From: an uncultured Dehalococcoidia bacterium
GTDB lineage: Bacteria; Chloroflexota; Dehalococcoidia; Lucifugimonadales; CATQGZ01
Assembly: GCA_958295685.1 (NCBI GenBank)
Contig: OY282365.1
Location: 1,426,001 to 1,490,000 of the forward strand
Direction: 5' to 3'
Length of the DNA stretch: 64,000 nt
Positions 17,027 to 25,933 of the stretch are shown in pieces. Position 1 is the stretch's first letter; every line of letters starts with the position of its first letter. Under the pieces are notes generated by a model. That model was not told the origin of the DNA and made no database searches. It saw only the letters and a program-made list of their open reading frames with translations. A program made the translations under genes and the position numbers.

Positions 17027-17761
17027 ATGACGACCGAGCGCGAGATGATCGAGGAACTCAGAGGCTTCGACACGCCGTCCATAACCAACGTGGTCGCCAC
17101 CTATCCCGACAACCCCTTGTGCCTGGGCCTCTACAACCCCTGGACGGAAAACTGGTACACCGACCAGTCCATACGCTGCATGTTCCCCGAACTCGGCCCC
17201 ACGGTGGGCTACGCCGTCACCTGCGTGTTCGGACTCCCCGACCCGGAATACTCGCGGCTCACCTTCATGGACGTCATCGACGCTCTCGATGCCTCGAAGA
17301 AGCCGACCGTCCTCGTGTTCCAGCAGAAGTTCCCGGACAAGCTCGCGGGAAAGGTCGGACTGGCGGGCGGCAACATGACAGCCGCCATGCAGGCCGTGGG
17401 ATGCGTCGGCGCAGTCTCGAACGGCCCCTCGCGCGACGTGGACGAAATACGACCCACCGGCTTCCAATACATGCTGAGCGGAGTCACCGCCGGCCACGGC
17501 GGAATGGCCGTCCACGCCGTGAACGTTCCGGTAAGCGTTGCGGCCATGGACGTCTCCCCAGGAGAGATCATCCACATGGACGAGAACGGCGCGTGCAAGT
17601 TCCCCGCCGACAGGCTCGAAGCCGTCCTCACGAACGTCAAGGCGCTGCGGAAAGAGGAGGAAGAGCGAATCGGCATACTGCGAAAAGCCGCGTCCGCCGC
17701 CGAGGTCCGGGCCGCCTTCGCAGGCCGGTCGTACGCCCGCGAGGAACCCAAGGGCCCCTAG
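17027..17761 (+). CDS. RraA-family protein (HMG aldolase/RraA fold)
   Basis: 244 aa beginning after an AGGAGAC ribosome site 9-10 nt before the ATG. The RraA fold is visible in FDTPSITNVVATYP, the GGNMTAAMQAVGCVGAVSNG stretch that carries the metal/oxalate-binding site, the DVDEIRPTGF region and VAAMDVSPGEIIHMDENG. Members of this family are 4-hydroxy-4-methyl-2-oxoglutarate aldolases, oxaloacetate decarboxylases or RNase E regulators. An aldolase or unknown catabolic role is more likely than RNase E control, because the window encodes RNase Y. It lies 24 bp upstream of trmD with no obvious functional link. Confidence 0.8.
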   Translation: MTTEREMIEELRGFDTPSITNVVATYPDNPLCLGLYNPWTENWYTDQSIRCMFPELGPTVGYAVTCVFGLPDPEYSRLTFMDVIDALDASKKPTVLVFQQKFPDKLAGKVGLAGGNMTAAMQAVGCVGAVSNGPSRDVDEIRPTGFQYMLSGVTAGHGGMAVHAVNVPVSVAAMDVSPGEIIHMDENGACKFPADRLEAVLTNVKALRKEEEERIGILRKAASAAEVRAAFAGRSYAREEPKGP

Positions 17762-17785
17762 CAGGGCGCCCAGCCCACGGGCATC

Positions 17786-18523
17786 ATGCGCTTCCACGTC
17801 CTGACCCTGTTCCCCTCCATGTTCGAGAGCCCGTTCGCAGAGAGCCTCATCGCGCGGGCGCGCAGAAACGGCCTCGTCGAGATACTGACCTACGACGTCC
17901 GCGCCCACGCCGAAACACCACGCTCCGTGGACGACTACGCCTTCGGCGGCGGCCCGGGAATGGTCATGAAGCCCGAGCCCGTATTCGAGGCCGTGGAGGC
18001 CGCGCGGAAGGCTGGAGCACGCGGCGCTCCCATCGTACTGCTGTCGCCGAGGGGTCGGCGGCTGACACAGACGGTGGTCCAGAACCTGGCCGCCTGCGAC
18101 AACCTGACGATGATCTGCGGACGGTATGAAGGCGTGGATGAGCGCGTTCGACTCCACCTGGCGACTGACGAGATCAGCATCGGCGACTTCGTGCTCAGCG
18201 GAGGCGAGTTGGCGGCCATGGTCCTGATAGACTCGGTCTCGCGGCTGATCCCAGGAGTGGTCGGCTCGACCGAGTCGACACGGAACGACTCGTTCACCAC
18301 AGGCCTCCTGCAATATCCTCAGTACACCCGCCCGGCCGAGTACCGAGGCTGGCGCGTGCCGGAGGTGCTGCTGTCGGGCAACCATGGCGAGATCGCTCGC
18401 TGGAGGCGAGAGGAGTCGCTGCGGATCACCCTCGCAAGCCGACCGGACCTGCTGGAAACCGTGCGCCTGTCCGACGACGACCGAACCATCCTGAAGAAAC
18501 TCGAGGCCGGCAGCCAGCCCTAG
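17786..18523 (+). CDS. trmD: tRNA (guanine37-N1)-methyltransferase
   Basis: SAM-dependent SPOUT enzyme that methylates G37 next to the anticodon and prevents frameshifting. FHVLTLFPSMF opens the protein; DYAFGGGPGMVMKPEP, CGRYEGVDERV and EISIGDFVLSGGELAAMV form the knotted SAM site. 245 aa is standard. The usual partners rimM, rpsP and rplS are absent here. Confidence 0.96.
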   Translation: MRFHVLTLFPSMFESPFAESLIARARRNGLVEILTYDVRAHAETPRSVDDYAFGGGPGMVMKPEPVFEAVEAARKAGARGAPIVLLSPRGRRLTQTVVQNLAACDNLTMICGRYEGVDERVRLHLATDEISIGDFVLSGGELAAMVLIDSVSRLIPGVVGSTESTRNDSFTTGLLQYPQYTRPAEYRGWRVPEVLLSGNHGEIARWRREESLRITLASRPDLLETVRLSDDDRTILKKLEAGSQP

Positions 18524-18587
18524 ACGCAAGGCCCCGCAGGGAGTAACTGCTCAGACTCCGTGAGACCCGAAGGGGAATCCAGAGGGA

Positions 18588-18902
18588 TTCTCCCCTCTAG
18601 CAGGGGGTCTGGGGCCGCGTCGACGCGGGTGCCGCTGCCGGAGCGCGACTCTCCCCTCTAGCAGGGGGTCTGGGAAAGCCTCTGCTCGGCAGGCAGGCGC
18701 CGGAGGGGGAGAACCACCTCCGGCAGGGGGTCTGGGGAAGCCTGGTGAAGATCGGCGGAGGGTACCAGGGTTCTCCCCTCTGGAAGGGGATGTCTGGGCA
18801 GTGAATCGGCTGAGCGGCAAGAACCGCTTCAGGTTCTCCCCTCTGGCAGGGGGTCTGGGGGCTTTGCCCCCAGTTTACAAATGGGTGGGCGGGTGGGGAA
18901 AC
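18588..18902. repeat. Repeat cluster C1, five CTCCCCTCT...GGGGGTCTGGG units
   Basis: Between trmD and argF five degenerate units of about 25 bp (near 18588, 18650, 18708, 18771 and 18833) read TTCTCCCCTCT, three or four bases, then CAGGGGGTCTGGG. They are spaced about 60 bp apart. The array ends with a GGGGGCTTTGCCCCC hairpin and a conserved tail to 18902. The same unit and tail occur inverted at 25437-25618. No gene is seen in 18524-18964. Confidence 0.75.
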
Positions 18903-18964
18903 CGCAGGAGGCCCCACTCCGCCTTGTGGACGAAAATCTGCTATATTTCCCCTCTGGAGGCAAT

Positions 18965-19885
18965 GTGAAACGCAAAGATTTCCTGTCGGTCACCGACCTC
19001 GATCCCGATGAGGTTGTGAAGATAGTCCAAGCCGCCCGCAAGATGAAGGACGGCAGCCGACCACGACCGCTTGAAGGCAAGACCCTGGCCCTCCTGTTCG
19101 AGAAGCCGTCGCTCAGAACGCGGGTCAGCTTCGAGGTCGGAATCCGTCAACTCGGAGGTGAGTGCATCTACCTGAGCAAAGACGACGTCGGGCTGGGCGT
19201 ACGCGAGCCGGAGTCGGACGTTGCGGGTGTGCTGGACAGATGGGTGGACGGCATCGTCGCGCGCGTCTTCTCCCACCGGAGCCTTCAGATACTCGCGGAG
19301 CGCGCCTCCGTGCCGGTGATCAACGCGCTGTCGGACCTGGAGCACCCCTGCCAGGCGTTGGGCGACCTGCTGACGGTCCAGGAGCGCAAGGGCAGGCTGG
19401 ATGGGGTGGGAGTAGCGTTCGTCGGCGACGGGAACAACGTCGCGGCCAGCCTCGCCCTCGCCTGCGCGTCCGCGGGAGCGGACTTCACCATAGCGGCGCC
19501 CAGGGACTACAGGGTCCCCGACGTGGCATGGGAAAAGGCCCAAAGACTCGCCGCGGCGAAGGAGTCCCGCCTGGAGTGGGTCGAGGACCCCCGACAGGCC
19601 GTTCGCCGCGCGGACGTGGTCTACACCGACGTCTGGGTCAGCATGGGCGACGAGGCCGAACGGGAAGAGCGGCTCCGGGCATTCGAGGGATACCGGGTCG
19701 ACGAAACGCTTTTCGCAGCCGCCGCACCGGACGCCGTATTCATGCACGACATGCCGGCACACCGCGGCGAAGAGATCTCCGACGCCATGATCGAGCACCC
19801 GCGCTCCGTCGTCTTCGACCAAGCCGAAAACCGCCTCCACGCACAGAAGGCCATACTCGCAGACCTGTTCGCGGACGGCTGCTGA
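18965..19885 (+). CDS. argF: Ornithine carbamoyltransferase
   Basis: Makes citrulline from ornithine and carbamoyl phosphate in arginine synthesis. The carbamoyl-phosphate motif is KPSLRTRVSF (STRTR in most enzymes), then HPCQALGDLLT, FVGDGNNVAASL and DVVYTDVWVSMG (ornithine side). The usual HCLP motif reads HDMPAHRGEEI, so the conserved Cys is replaced. A GTG at 18965 follows GGAGG by 5 nt and gives 306 aa; the longer upstream frame crosses the repeat tail. Related transcarbamylases (for example putrescine or acetylornithine enzymes) cannot be fully excluded. Confidence 0.87.
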   Translation: MKRKDFLSVTDLDPDEVVKIVQAARKMKDGSRPRPLEGKTLALLFEKPSLRTRVSFEVGIRQLGGECIYLSKDDVGLGVREPESDVAGVLDRWVDGIVARVFSHRSLQILAERASVPVINALSDLEHPCQALGDLLTVQERKGRLDGVGVAFVGDGNNVAASLALACASAGADFTIAAPRDYRVPDVAWEKAQRLAAAKESRLEWVEDPRQAVRRADVVYTDVWVSMGDEAEREERLRAFEGYRVDETLFAAAAPDAVFMHDMPAHRGEEISDAMIEHPRSVVFDQAENRLHAQKAILADLFADGC

Positions 19886-19952
19886 CGCCCACGGGGAGGG
19901 CGCAGCCCGACCGCGGGCGCTCCCGTCTGCTCACTCCTGCTCAGTAACGAAC

Positions 19953-21272
19953 ATGACCAAGCCGATAGTCGCCATCGTAGGACGGCCCAACGTGGGCAAG
20001 TCCACCCTCTTCAACCGCCTCGTCGGGAGACAGTCGGCTATCGTCTCGGACATAGCCGGCACCACTAGGGACAGGGTGACCGCAGAGATCGAGTGGGCAG
20101 GGAGAACTTTCGTCCTCGTCGACACGGGCGGCCTCGACCCGTTCCCGAAGACCGACCTGTGGACCCAGGTGAGGGCCCAGATCGACATAGCCATAGCGGA
20201 CGCCGACCTCATAATCATGCTGGCCGACGCATCCACGGGCGCCGCCCCTGCCGATCACGACGCGGCAGACCTGCTCAGGCGCACTGCCAAGCCCGTAATC
20301 CTTGCCGCCAACAAGTGCGACAACACCGAGCGGGCAGCAGCCGCAGTCGAACTCTACGCCATCGGACTCGGAGAGCCGACCCCGATAAGCGCGTATCACA
20401 ATTCCGGCGTCGACGACCTGATGGCCAGGGTCGCGGAACTCCTCCCATGCCCACAAGAGCTACCGCAGCCGGAGGCCGACGTCAGGATGGCGATCGTGGG
20501 CCGTGCCAACGTCGGAAAGTCGGCGCTGCTCAACGCCATCACGGGGAGCGAGCGCGCCATCGTGAGCGACGTGCCCGGCACGACCCGCGACTCTCTCGAC
20601 ACGCTGGTAAGCCGGGGCGGACGGTCCGTGCTCCTGATAGACACCGCCGGGATCCGGCGCAGGGGCAGAATAGCGCCCGGGATCGAGCGCTACAGCGTGC
20701 TCCGCTCCGTTCGGGCGATCGACAGGGCGGACGTGGCTGCCGTCGTCACCGACGCGTCAGAGTTGGGTGCAGGCCAAGACGCGCACGTCGCCAGCCACGT
20801 GCTGGAAGCGTACAGAGGAGTCGTGATCGTGGTCAACAAGTGGGACCTGGCCCGAGAGGCCGGCCTCACAAGGGAGAGGGCGACGGAGATAGTCAGGGCC
20901 CGCTTCGCCTTCGCGCGCTACGCCCCGCTCTGCTTCACGTCCGCTCTGCGGCGGACCGGACTCGACGGACTGCTGGACACCGCGGCCGCGGTGTACGACG
21001 AGTGGAACAAGAGCGTCCCCAGGTACAGCCTCAGCAGGACGGTGACGGACGCCGTAGCCGAGCATCCGCCCTCATCCGCCGGCCGACGCTCCCTGAAGAT
21101 ATACGGCGTGGCACAGGACCAGACGAGCCCGCCGACCTTCACCTTCTACGTCAACCACTCAGACATGGTACATTATGCGTACCGAAGATACCTTGAGAAT
21201 CGTCTTCGGGCCGCCTACGATTTCAGGGGCAGCCCGTTGAGAATGCGCTTCAAAGGCAGGGGCGAAAGCTGA
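19953..21272 (+). CDS. der: Ribosome-associated GTPase Der (EngA)
   Basis: Two tandem GTPase domains assist 50S assembly. Domain 1 has GRPNVGKSTLFN, DTGG and NKCD; domain 2 has GRANVGKSALLN, DTAGIRRRG and NKWD; a KH-like C-terminal domain ends near SPLRMRFKGRG. 439 aa is the usual length. Its stop overlaps the likely plsY start. Confidence 0.96.
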   Translation: MTKPIVAIVGRPNVGKSTLFNRLVGRQSAIVSDIAGTTRDRVTAEIEWAGRTFVLVDTGGLDPFPKTDLWTQVRAQIDIAIADADLIIMLADASTGAAPADHDAADLLRRTAKPVILAANKCDNTERAAAAVELYAIGLGEPTPISAYHNSGVDDLMARVAELLPCPQELPQPEADVRMAIVGRANVGKSALLNAITGSERAIVSDVPGTTRDSLDTLVSRGGRSVLLIDTAGIRRRGRIAPGIERYSVLRSVRAIDRADVAAVVTDASELGAGQDAHVASHVLEAYRGVVIVVNKWDLAREAGLTRERATEIVRARFAFARYAPLCFTSALRRTGLDGLLDTAAAVYDEWNKSVPRYSLSRTVTDAVAEHPPSSAGRRSLKIYGVAQDQTSPPTFTFYVNHSDMVHYAYRRYLENRLRAAYDFRGSPLRMRFKGRGES

Positions 21273-21892
21273 TCGACTACATACTGATCCCGATAGGCTA
21301 TCTGCTCGGTTCCATACCGTTTGGCGTGCTGGTGGGCCGGGCCGTCAAGCGCATAGACATCCGCGAGCACGGCAGCGGCAACGCCGGCATGACCAATGTG
21401 ATTCGGCTGGTCGGGGTTCCGGCAGGCATCCTCGTGCTGGCCATGGACATGGGCAAGGCCGCGCTGGCCGTGGGACTGGCCCTCAAGTTCAGCTCCTCCG
21501 GCGGAGTCGCGGCGGGAGCGGGACTTGCGGCCCTGGCCGGACACATCTGGCCGGTGTTCGTCGGATTTCGGGGCGGACGCGGAACCGCGAGCGGCTGGGC
21601 CGCTCTCTTAGTCCTGTCGCCGATAGCGGGCCTCGCCGGAACTATCATAGGCATCCTGCTCGTCGCCCTGACCCGATACGTTTCGCTGGGCTCCATATCC
21701 GGCGCGGCAGCCGGGGGGCTCACCCTCGTAGCCCTCTCTCTGATTGGCTGGGAGCATCCTCAGTACATCTGGTTCGGACTCATCGGCACCGTTCTCATAC
21801 TCCTGCGCCACAAGGAGAACATCCAGCGCCTCATCAGAGGCGAGGAGCACAGGCTGAGCCGCACAGTGGGCACACTCCGCGGCGGCTCTTAG
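21269..21892 (+). CDS. plsY: Acyl-phosphate glycerol-3-phosphate acyltransferase
   Basis: Integral membrane enzyme that transfers an acyl group from acyl phosphate to glycerol 3-phosphate, the first step of phospholipid synthesis. Conserved motifs are LLGSIPFGVLVGR, HGSGNAGMTNV, GHIWPVFVGFRGGRG and RHKENIQRL near the C-terminus, with about five membrane helices. The first helix, which holds GSIPFG, requires a start before the first in-frame GTG at 21326. The only nearby candidate is the CTG at 21269, which overlaps the der stop as CTGA. That gives 207 aa and implies a rare start codon with translational coupling. Confidence 0.9.
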   Translation: MIDYILIPIGYLLGSIPFGVLVGRAVKRIDIREHGSGNAGMTNVIRLVGVPAGILVLAMDMGKAALAVGLALKFSSSGGVAAGAGLAALAGHIWPVFVGFRGGRGTASGWAALLVLSPIAGLAGTIIGILLVALTRYVSLGSISGAAAGGLTLVALSLIGWEHPQYIWFGLIGTVLILLRHKENIQRLIRGEEHRLSRTVGTLRGGS

Positions 21893-21910
21893 CCGCCCGC
21901 AACCTCGAAC

Positions 21911-22909
21911 ATGCCGCGGATCGGCGTAGTCGGCACCACGACCTGGGGCACCACTCTCGCCATGCTCCTGGCGCGGCGCGGCAACGACGTGAGCCTGTGG
22001 GCGCGAACAAAGGACGAGGCCGACCGGCTCGACGCGGACCGTGAGAACCCCAGACTCCTTCCCAGACACCGCTTCCCCGACGGGTTGAGAGTCACCTCGT
22101 CACCCGACCTCGCCTTCGGCGGCTCCGACCTCGTCGTACTGGCCGTGCCCTCACGCTCCCTCAGAGAGAACACACGAGCCATACGTGACTCCCTCGATGA
22201 GCCGGCCGCCATCGTCAGCGCCACCAAGGGACTGGAGGCGGGCACGTCCAATCGGATGAGCGAGGTACTGGCGCAGGAGTTACCGCGGCCGCTCCATTCG
22301 GTCATCTGCGCCCTGTCCGGACCCAACCTGGCCACCGAGATCATTGAGGGCAAGCCGTCGAGCACCGTGGTGGCATCCGAGAACCCGGAAGCGGCCTCGC
22401 ACGCGCAGGAAGCGATCACCTCGGCCCTCTTCCGCGTCTACACCAACGACGACATCGTCGGCGTGGAGATGGCGGGCTCCCTCAAGAACATAGTCGCCAT
22501 CAGCGCGGGAATCTGCGACGGCCTCGCCTACGGCAACAACGCCAAGGCGGCCATCATCACACGGGGACTCGCGGAGATGGCGCGCCTTGGCGCGGCGTGC
22601 GGGGCTAGGCGGCAGACGTTTGCCGGCCTGGCCGGGATCGGAGACCTGGTAGCCACCTGCTCCAGCCGCCTGAGCCGAAACCACTACGTTGGCGAGCAGC
22701 TGGCCGAAGGCAAGCCGCTCTCGGAGATAAGGAGGTCCATGCACAACGTCGCCGAGGGAGTCGATACCACCGCGCCCGCCCTCGCCCTCGCCCGCGACAA
22801 GGGCGTCGAGATGCCCATCACCCAGGCGATGCACAGCGTGCTGTTCGACAGAGTCCCGCTAGACCGGGCGATATCCGACCTCCTCGGCCGCGCGCCAGGA
22901 ACCGAATGA
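21911..22909 (+). CDS. gpsA: NAD(P)-dependent glycerol-3-phosphate dehydrogenase
   Basis: Reduces dihydroxyacetone phosphate to sn-glycerol 3-phosphate, the substrate of PlsY encoded just upstream. GVVGTTTWGTTLAMLLARRG is the dinucleotide-binding motif, SGPNLATEI follows, and the catalytic Lys is in GSLKNIVAISAGICDG. 332 aa is standard. With plsY it supplies phospholipid precursors, so the pair is probably co-expressed. Confidence 0.95.
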   Translation: MPRIGVVGTTTWGTTLAMLLARRGNDVSLWARTKDEADRLDADRENPRLLPRHRFPDGLRVTSSPDLAFGGSDLVVLAVPSRSLRENTRAIRDSLDEPAAIVSATKGLEAGTSNRMSEVLAQELPRPLHSVICALSGPNLATEIIEGKPSSTVVASENPEAASHAQEAITSALFRVYTNDDIVGVEMAGSLKNIVAISAGICDGLAYGNNAKAAIITRGLAEMARLGAACGARRQTFAGLAGIGDLVATCSSRLSRNHYVGEQLAEGKPLSEIRRSMHNVAEGVDTTAPALALARDKGVEMPITQAMHSVLFDRVPLDRAISDLLGRAPGTE

Positions 22910-22944
22910 GCCGCCGGCTCCGAGCGCAGGGCGTCTGACGCCTG

Positions 22945-23162
22945 CCTGTGGCGCCCGAACCCAGGCGGAGCCGGCGCTCTGTGAACAGCCCATCGCCAGC
23001 GCGCCCCACACCCCCGTACAGCTGGCCGACGGCCGACTCCTGCCCGGTACGTCATCCCACGCGCAGCCACAGGCGCGCCCGAACCCAGGCGGAGCCGGTG
23101 TGACCAGCTTTTCACCCCGCCGGTGCCTACGCACTGGCGCCCCGAACCCAGGGGGAGCCGGG
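22945..23162. repeat. Repeat cluster D, three copies of a ~24-bp motif
   Basis: CGCCCGAACCCAGGCGGAGC and flanking bases occur near 22950 and 23075, and a variant (CCCGAACCCAGGGGGAGCC) near 23140. They lie between the convergent ends of gpsA and prmA. No gene is visible there. The unit can fold imperfectly and may help transcription end. Confidence 0.65.
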
Positions 23163-23170
23163 GCAGTCCG

Positions 23171-24115
23171 CTAGACCGACGCTGCCAGCATCGTCCAGCC
23201 CTCTTCGCTGACCCTGTCCGTGAGCGCCGCGCCTGCGTCCGACAGCGCCTGCCGCACCGAGTCCTCATGCTCGACCAGTATCCCTGAGACTATCAGCCTG
23301 CCGCCCGGCCGGACGGCGGCCGTCAGGTTGGGCGCGATTTCGACGATGACCTTCCTGGATATGTTGGCGACGGCCAGGTCGAAGCTGCGCGGCCTCACCT
23401 CAGAAGCCTGACCTTCGAACCATGGGAGCCCGACCGAGCTCCGCAGGCTGCCTGTCTCGAATCTCAGCCTGTCCGCGACCCCGTTCCTTTCCCCATTCTC
23501 GTGGGCCACTTGGACCGCCTTGGCGTCAAGGTCGAGCCCGACGGCCTCCGAGGCCCCCAAGCGGACAGCAGCGATGGAGAGTATCCCCGATCCGCAGCCG
23601 ACGTCCAGCACGCGGGCCGCCGGGACGACGTCGCGCTCAATCTGCTCGATACACATTCGGGTGGTCGGGTGGTGACCGGTGCCGAAGGCCATGCCGGAGT
23701 CCAGCCATATCGTCGTCTCGCCTTCCTCCGGCTCATCGACGCTCCAGGTCGGCCTGATCACCACGCCGCGGCCTATCCGCAGGGGCTTGAAGTGCCTCTT
23801 CCAGGCGTCCCGCCAGCACTCCTCCCGCAGTATCCTCTCGGCGAGCGGGGACACAGGAGCGAGACCCGACACGAGCCGCACCGCCACGTCCACGCGGCTC
23901 CGGCGTTCCCCGACGGCAGAGTCCAGAGGCATGTAGGCTCTGATGACGGCCCTTCGCCGTCCGGGCAGCTCCCCCTCGTCAGGGTAGTAGCCGTCGATTT
24001 CCTCGACGGCCACGCCGCCGTTGCCGTATTTCAGGAAGACCTGCGCGAGGGGCTCGACGAACTCTGCGGGCGCTTCCACGCTGAGCTCCAGCCAGTCGGT
24101 CGGGCCGTAGCTCAT
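23171..24115 (-). CDS. prmA: Ribosomal protein L11 methyltransferase
   Basis: SAM-dependent trimethylation of L11. The N-terminal substrate domain (WLELSVEAPAEFVEPLAQVF) is followed by a class I methyltransferase with WLDSGMAFGTGHHPTTRMC, VLDVGCGSGILSIAA and FDLAVANISRKVI (NPPY-like position). 314 aa. It follows dnaJ by about 26 bp on the same strand, a common pairing. Confidence 0.92.
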   Translation of the reverse strand: MSYGPTDWLELSVEAPAEFVEPLAQVFLKYGNGGVAVEEIDGYYPDEGELPGRRRAVIRAYMPLDSAVGERRSRVDVAVRLVSGLAPVSPLAERILREECWRDAWKRHFKPLRIGRGVVIRPTWSVDEPEEGETTIWLDSGMAFGTGHHPTTRMCIEQIERDVVPAARVLDVGCGSGILSIAAVRLGASEAVGLDLDAKAVQVAHENGERNGVADRLRFETGSLRSSVGLPWFEGQASEVRPRSFDLAVANISRKVIVEIAPNLTAAVRPGGRLIVSGILVEHEDSVRQALSDAGAALTDRVSEEGWTMLAASV

Positions 24116-24141
24116 CGAGAAGTCACGGCGGGGGCTGCCGC

Positions 24142-25281
24142 TTAGTCCTCGATGCCGAAGGCGTCTTTGATTTTGCGGCGCCAGTCCTTGCCGCGGCCCT
24201 TGCCGACGGAGGCATCGCCGCCGGAGAGGCTCTTGCCGAGCGCCTCGAAGAGCACCCGCTGCTCCTCGTTCAGATTCTGAGGCGTCTCGACTGCCACCGT
24301 CACGATCTGGTCGCCCCGGCGGCTTCCTCCCATCGCGACCACTCCCCTGCCCTTGAGTCGGAATGTCTGGCCGCTCTGGGTCCCTGCGGGAACCCTGAGG
24401 TTATCGTCTCCCTCCAGCGTCGGCACCGTCACGTCCGCGCCGAGAGCGGCCTGCGCCACGTTTATGGTCGCGCGGCAGAGGAGGTTGTCGTCGTCTCGTT
24501 TGAAGACGTGGTGGTCTCTGACCCTGATCGACACGTACAGGTCGCCGGCCCTGCCTCCGTGCGAGCCCGGCTCGCCTTCACCGGTCAGCCTGATGTGGGT
24601 TCCCGTCTCGATGCCCGCCGGCACGGAGACCACGAGTTTACGATTCCGCCGTTCCCTCCCGATCCCTGAGCAGGTCCTGCACGGGTCGGTGACCACCCTG
24701 CCGTCTCCGTTACATGCGGCACAGTCGGCGACCTGAACGAATTGGCCGAAGATGCCCTGGTGCGAGCGGCGCACCTTGCCGACGCCGCCGCAATCCGCGC
24801 ACGCGGTGGGCGAGCTGCCCGGAGTGGACCTGGAGCCCCGGCAGCCTTCGCATATCTCGACCCGGTGTATCTCGAACTCCTTGTCCGCGCCGAAGACGGC
24901 CTCCTCGAACTCGACCGTCATGGGGTACTGGAGGTCCGAGCCTCTGGCTGGGGCTCTGGCCCGAGTCCTCGCGCCGCCGCCGAAGAAGGCGTCGAATATA
25001 TCGCCGAAGCCGCCGAAGTTCTCGAAGCCGTCGAAGCCCCTCGCCCCATTGCCATTGACGCCGCTGTGTCCGAACCGGTCATAGTCGCCGCGCTTCTTGG
25101 GGTCAGACAGGACCTGGTAGGCCTCGTTGACCTCCTTGAAGCGCTCCTCGGCGCCGACCTTCTTGTTCCGGTCGGGGTGGAACTCGAAGGCCAGCTTGCG
25201 GAACGCGCGCCTGATCTCTTCGTCATTGGCGCTTCGGTCGACGCCAATGACCTCGTAGTAGTCTCTCTTGCTCGTGGTCAT
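24142..25281 (-). CDS. dnaJ: Chaperone DnaJ
   Basis: Hsp40 co-chaperone of DnaK. In order: J-domain with HPDRN (residues about 5-70), a Gly/Phe region, a zinc-finger domain with four CxxCxGxG-like repeats (CEGCRGSR, CADCGGVG, CAACNGDG, CRTCSGIG) and C-terminal peptide-binding domains. The ATG at 25281 gives MTTSKRDYYEVIGVD and 379 aa; an ATG at 25314 would add 11 residues. A predicted promoter lies at 25343-25372. Confidence 0.94.
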   Translation of the reverse strand: MTTSKRDYYEVIGVDRSANDEEIRRAFRKLAFEFHPDRNKKVGAEERFKEVNEAYQVLSDPKKRGDYDRFGHSGVNGNGARGFDGFENFGGFGDIFDAFFGGGARTRARAPARGSDLQYPMTVEFEEAVFGADKEFEIHRVEICEGCRGSRSTPGSSPTACADCGGVGKVRRSHQGIFGQFVQVADCAACNGDGRVVTDPCRTCSGIGRERRNRKLVVSVPAGIETGTHIRLTGEGEPGSHGGRAGDLYVSIRVRDHHVFKRDDDNLLCRATINVAQAALGADVTVPTLEGDDNLRVPAGTQSGQTFRLKGRGVVAMGGSRRGDQIVTVAVETPQNLNEEQRVLFEALGKSLSGGDASVGKGRGKDWRRKIKDAFGIED

Positions 25282-25342
25282 GGAAGAATTGGGTGGACGC
25301 CTGTCAGTCGTCATGATGGGGCGCCGGGCGCGCCCGTGAACA

Positions 25343-25372
25343 ATTATAGGGTCTGGCCGGAGGGCAGTACAA
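25343..25372 (-). promoter_or_regulatory. Predicted promoter of dnaJ-prmA
   Basis: TTGTAC, an 18-bp spacer and a perfect TATAAT on the minus strand. No CIRCE inverted repeat was noticed. Confidence 0.6.
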
Positions 25373-25436
25373 GGCAGACGCGGAGACGTAACCGTGGTCT
25401 TTCGATCATTGTAGTCCTGACAAACGGCTGGTCGTC

Positions 25437-25618
25437 CCCACCCGCCCGCCCATTTGGAAACTGGGGGCAAAGCCCCCAGACCCCCTGCCAGAGGGGAGGG
25501 AACAGGCCGACCTGATCGTCAACTCCACCTCGGCGGCCCAGACTTCCTGCCAGAGGGGAGAACCGGCGTGCTCGCAACGACCGACTTGGCTGCCCGGCCA
25601 GACTCTCTGCCAGGGTGA
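25437..25618. repeat. Repeat cluster C2, inverted relative of C1
   Basis: Starts with the conserved C tail in reverse orientation (GGGGGCAAAGCCCCC hairpin near 25466) and then three CCTGCCAGAGGGGAG-type units near 25483, 25546 and 25603. Upstream of dnaJ; no gene visible. Confidence 0.7.
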
Positions 25619-25654
25619 GACGACGCAGGGCAATCGCATCTGAGGGCCTCGGCC

Positions 25655-25933
25655 TGGGGTTTTGCCGAAAACTGTCCCAAACTGTTCCATTTTGTTCCAT
25701 CTCGTAGCTGAGGGTTCGATTTCGTGGAACAAAAGTGGGGCACTTGTGGAACAGATGTGGAACGGAACCGGAGCAGTTCCGGTACAATTGTGGGACAGTC
25801 CCCGGGGCAGGGGCGCCGCCCCTGTGGGCGCCCTTAGCGGTTGGCTGATTACGATGATTCCGTGAACGCGGCTCGGCACCGCAAACGTGTGTTCCCATGC
25901 GGATATGGTAGTACGAGAGTTCGGCGTTGTCAA
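25655..25933 (-). repeat. Iteron element A2 with its own promoter
   Basis: Minus strand: TTGACA (25928-25933), a 17-bp spacer, TACCAT (25905-25910), about 110 bp of sequence shared with A3, seven phased 11-bp units of the TGTCCCACAAT/TGTTCCACAAG type (25722-25798), then CAGCTACGAG and the inverted words ATGGAACA, ATGGAACA, GGGACA, then CGGCAAAA. It is an inverted copy of A3 with scattered differences. It reads toward dnaJ. Confidence 0.82.

Noticed and set aside
16823..18529. 568-aa minus-strand open frame opposite rraA and trmD
   Set aside because: Shadow; both plus-strand genes have conserved motifs and ribosome sites or tight spacing.
18588..18860. CRISPR array at the C1 repeats
   Set aside because: Units are degenerate, intervals vary and there are no cas genes; better read as dispersed palindromic repeats.
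25406..25933. Protein frames through A2, with a counterpart through A3 (48263-48670)
   Set aside because: The two copies translate similarly, but the 11-bp unit shifts frame at each step, other frames are open as well, and A1, B1 and B2 do not keep such a protein.
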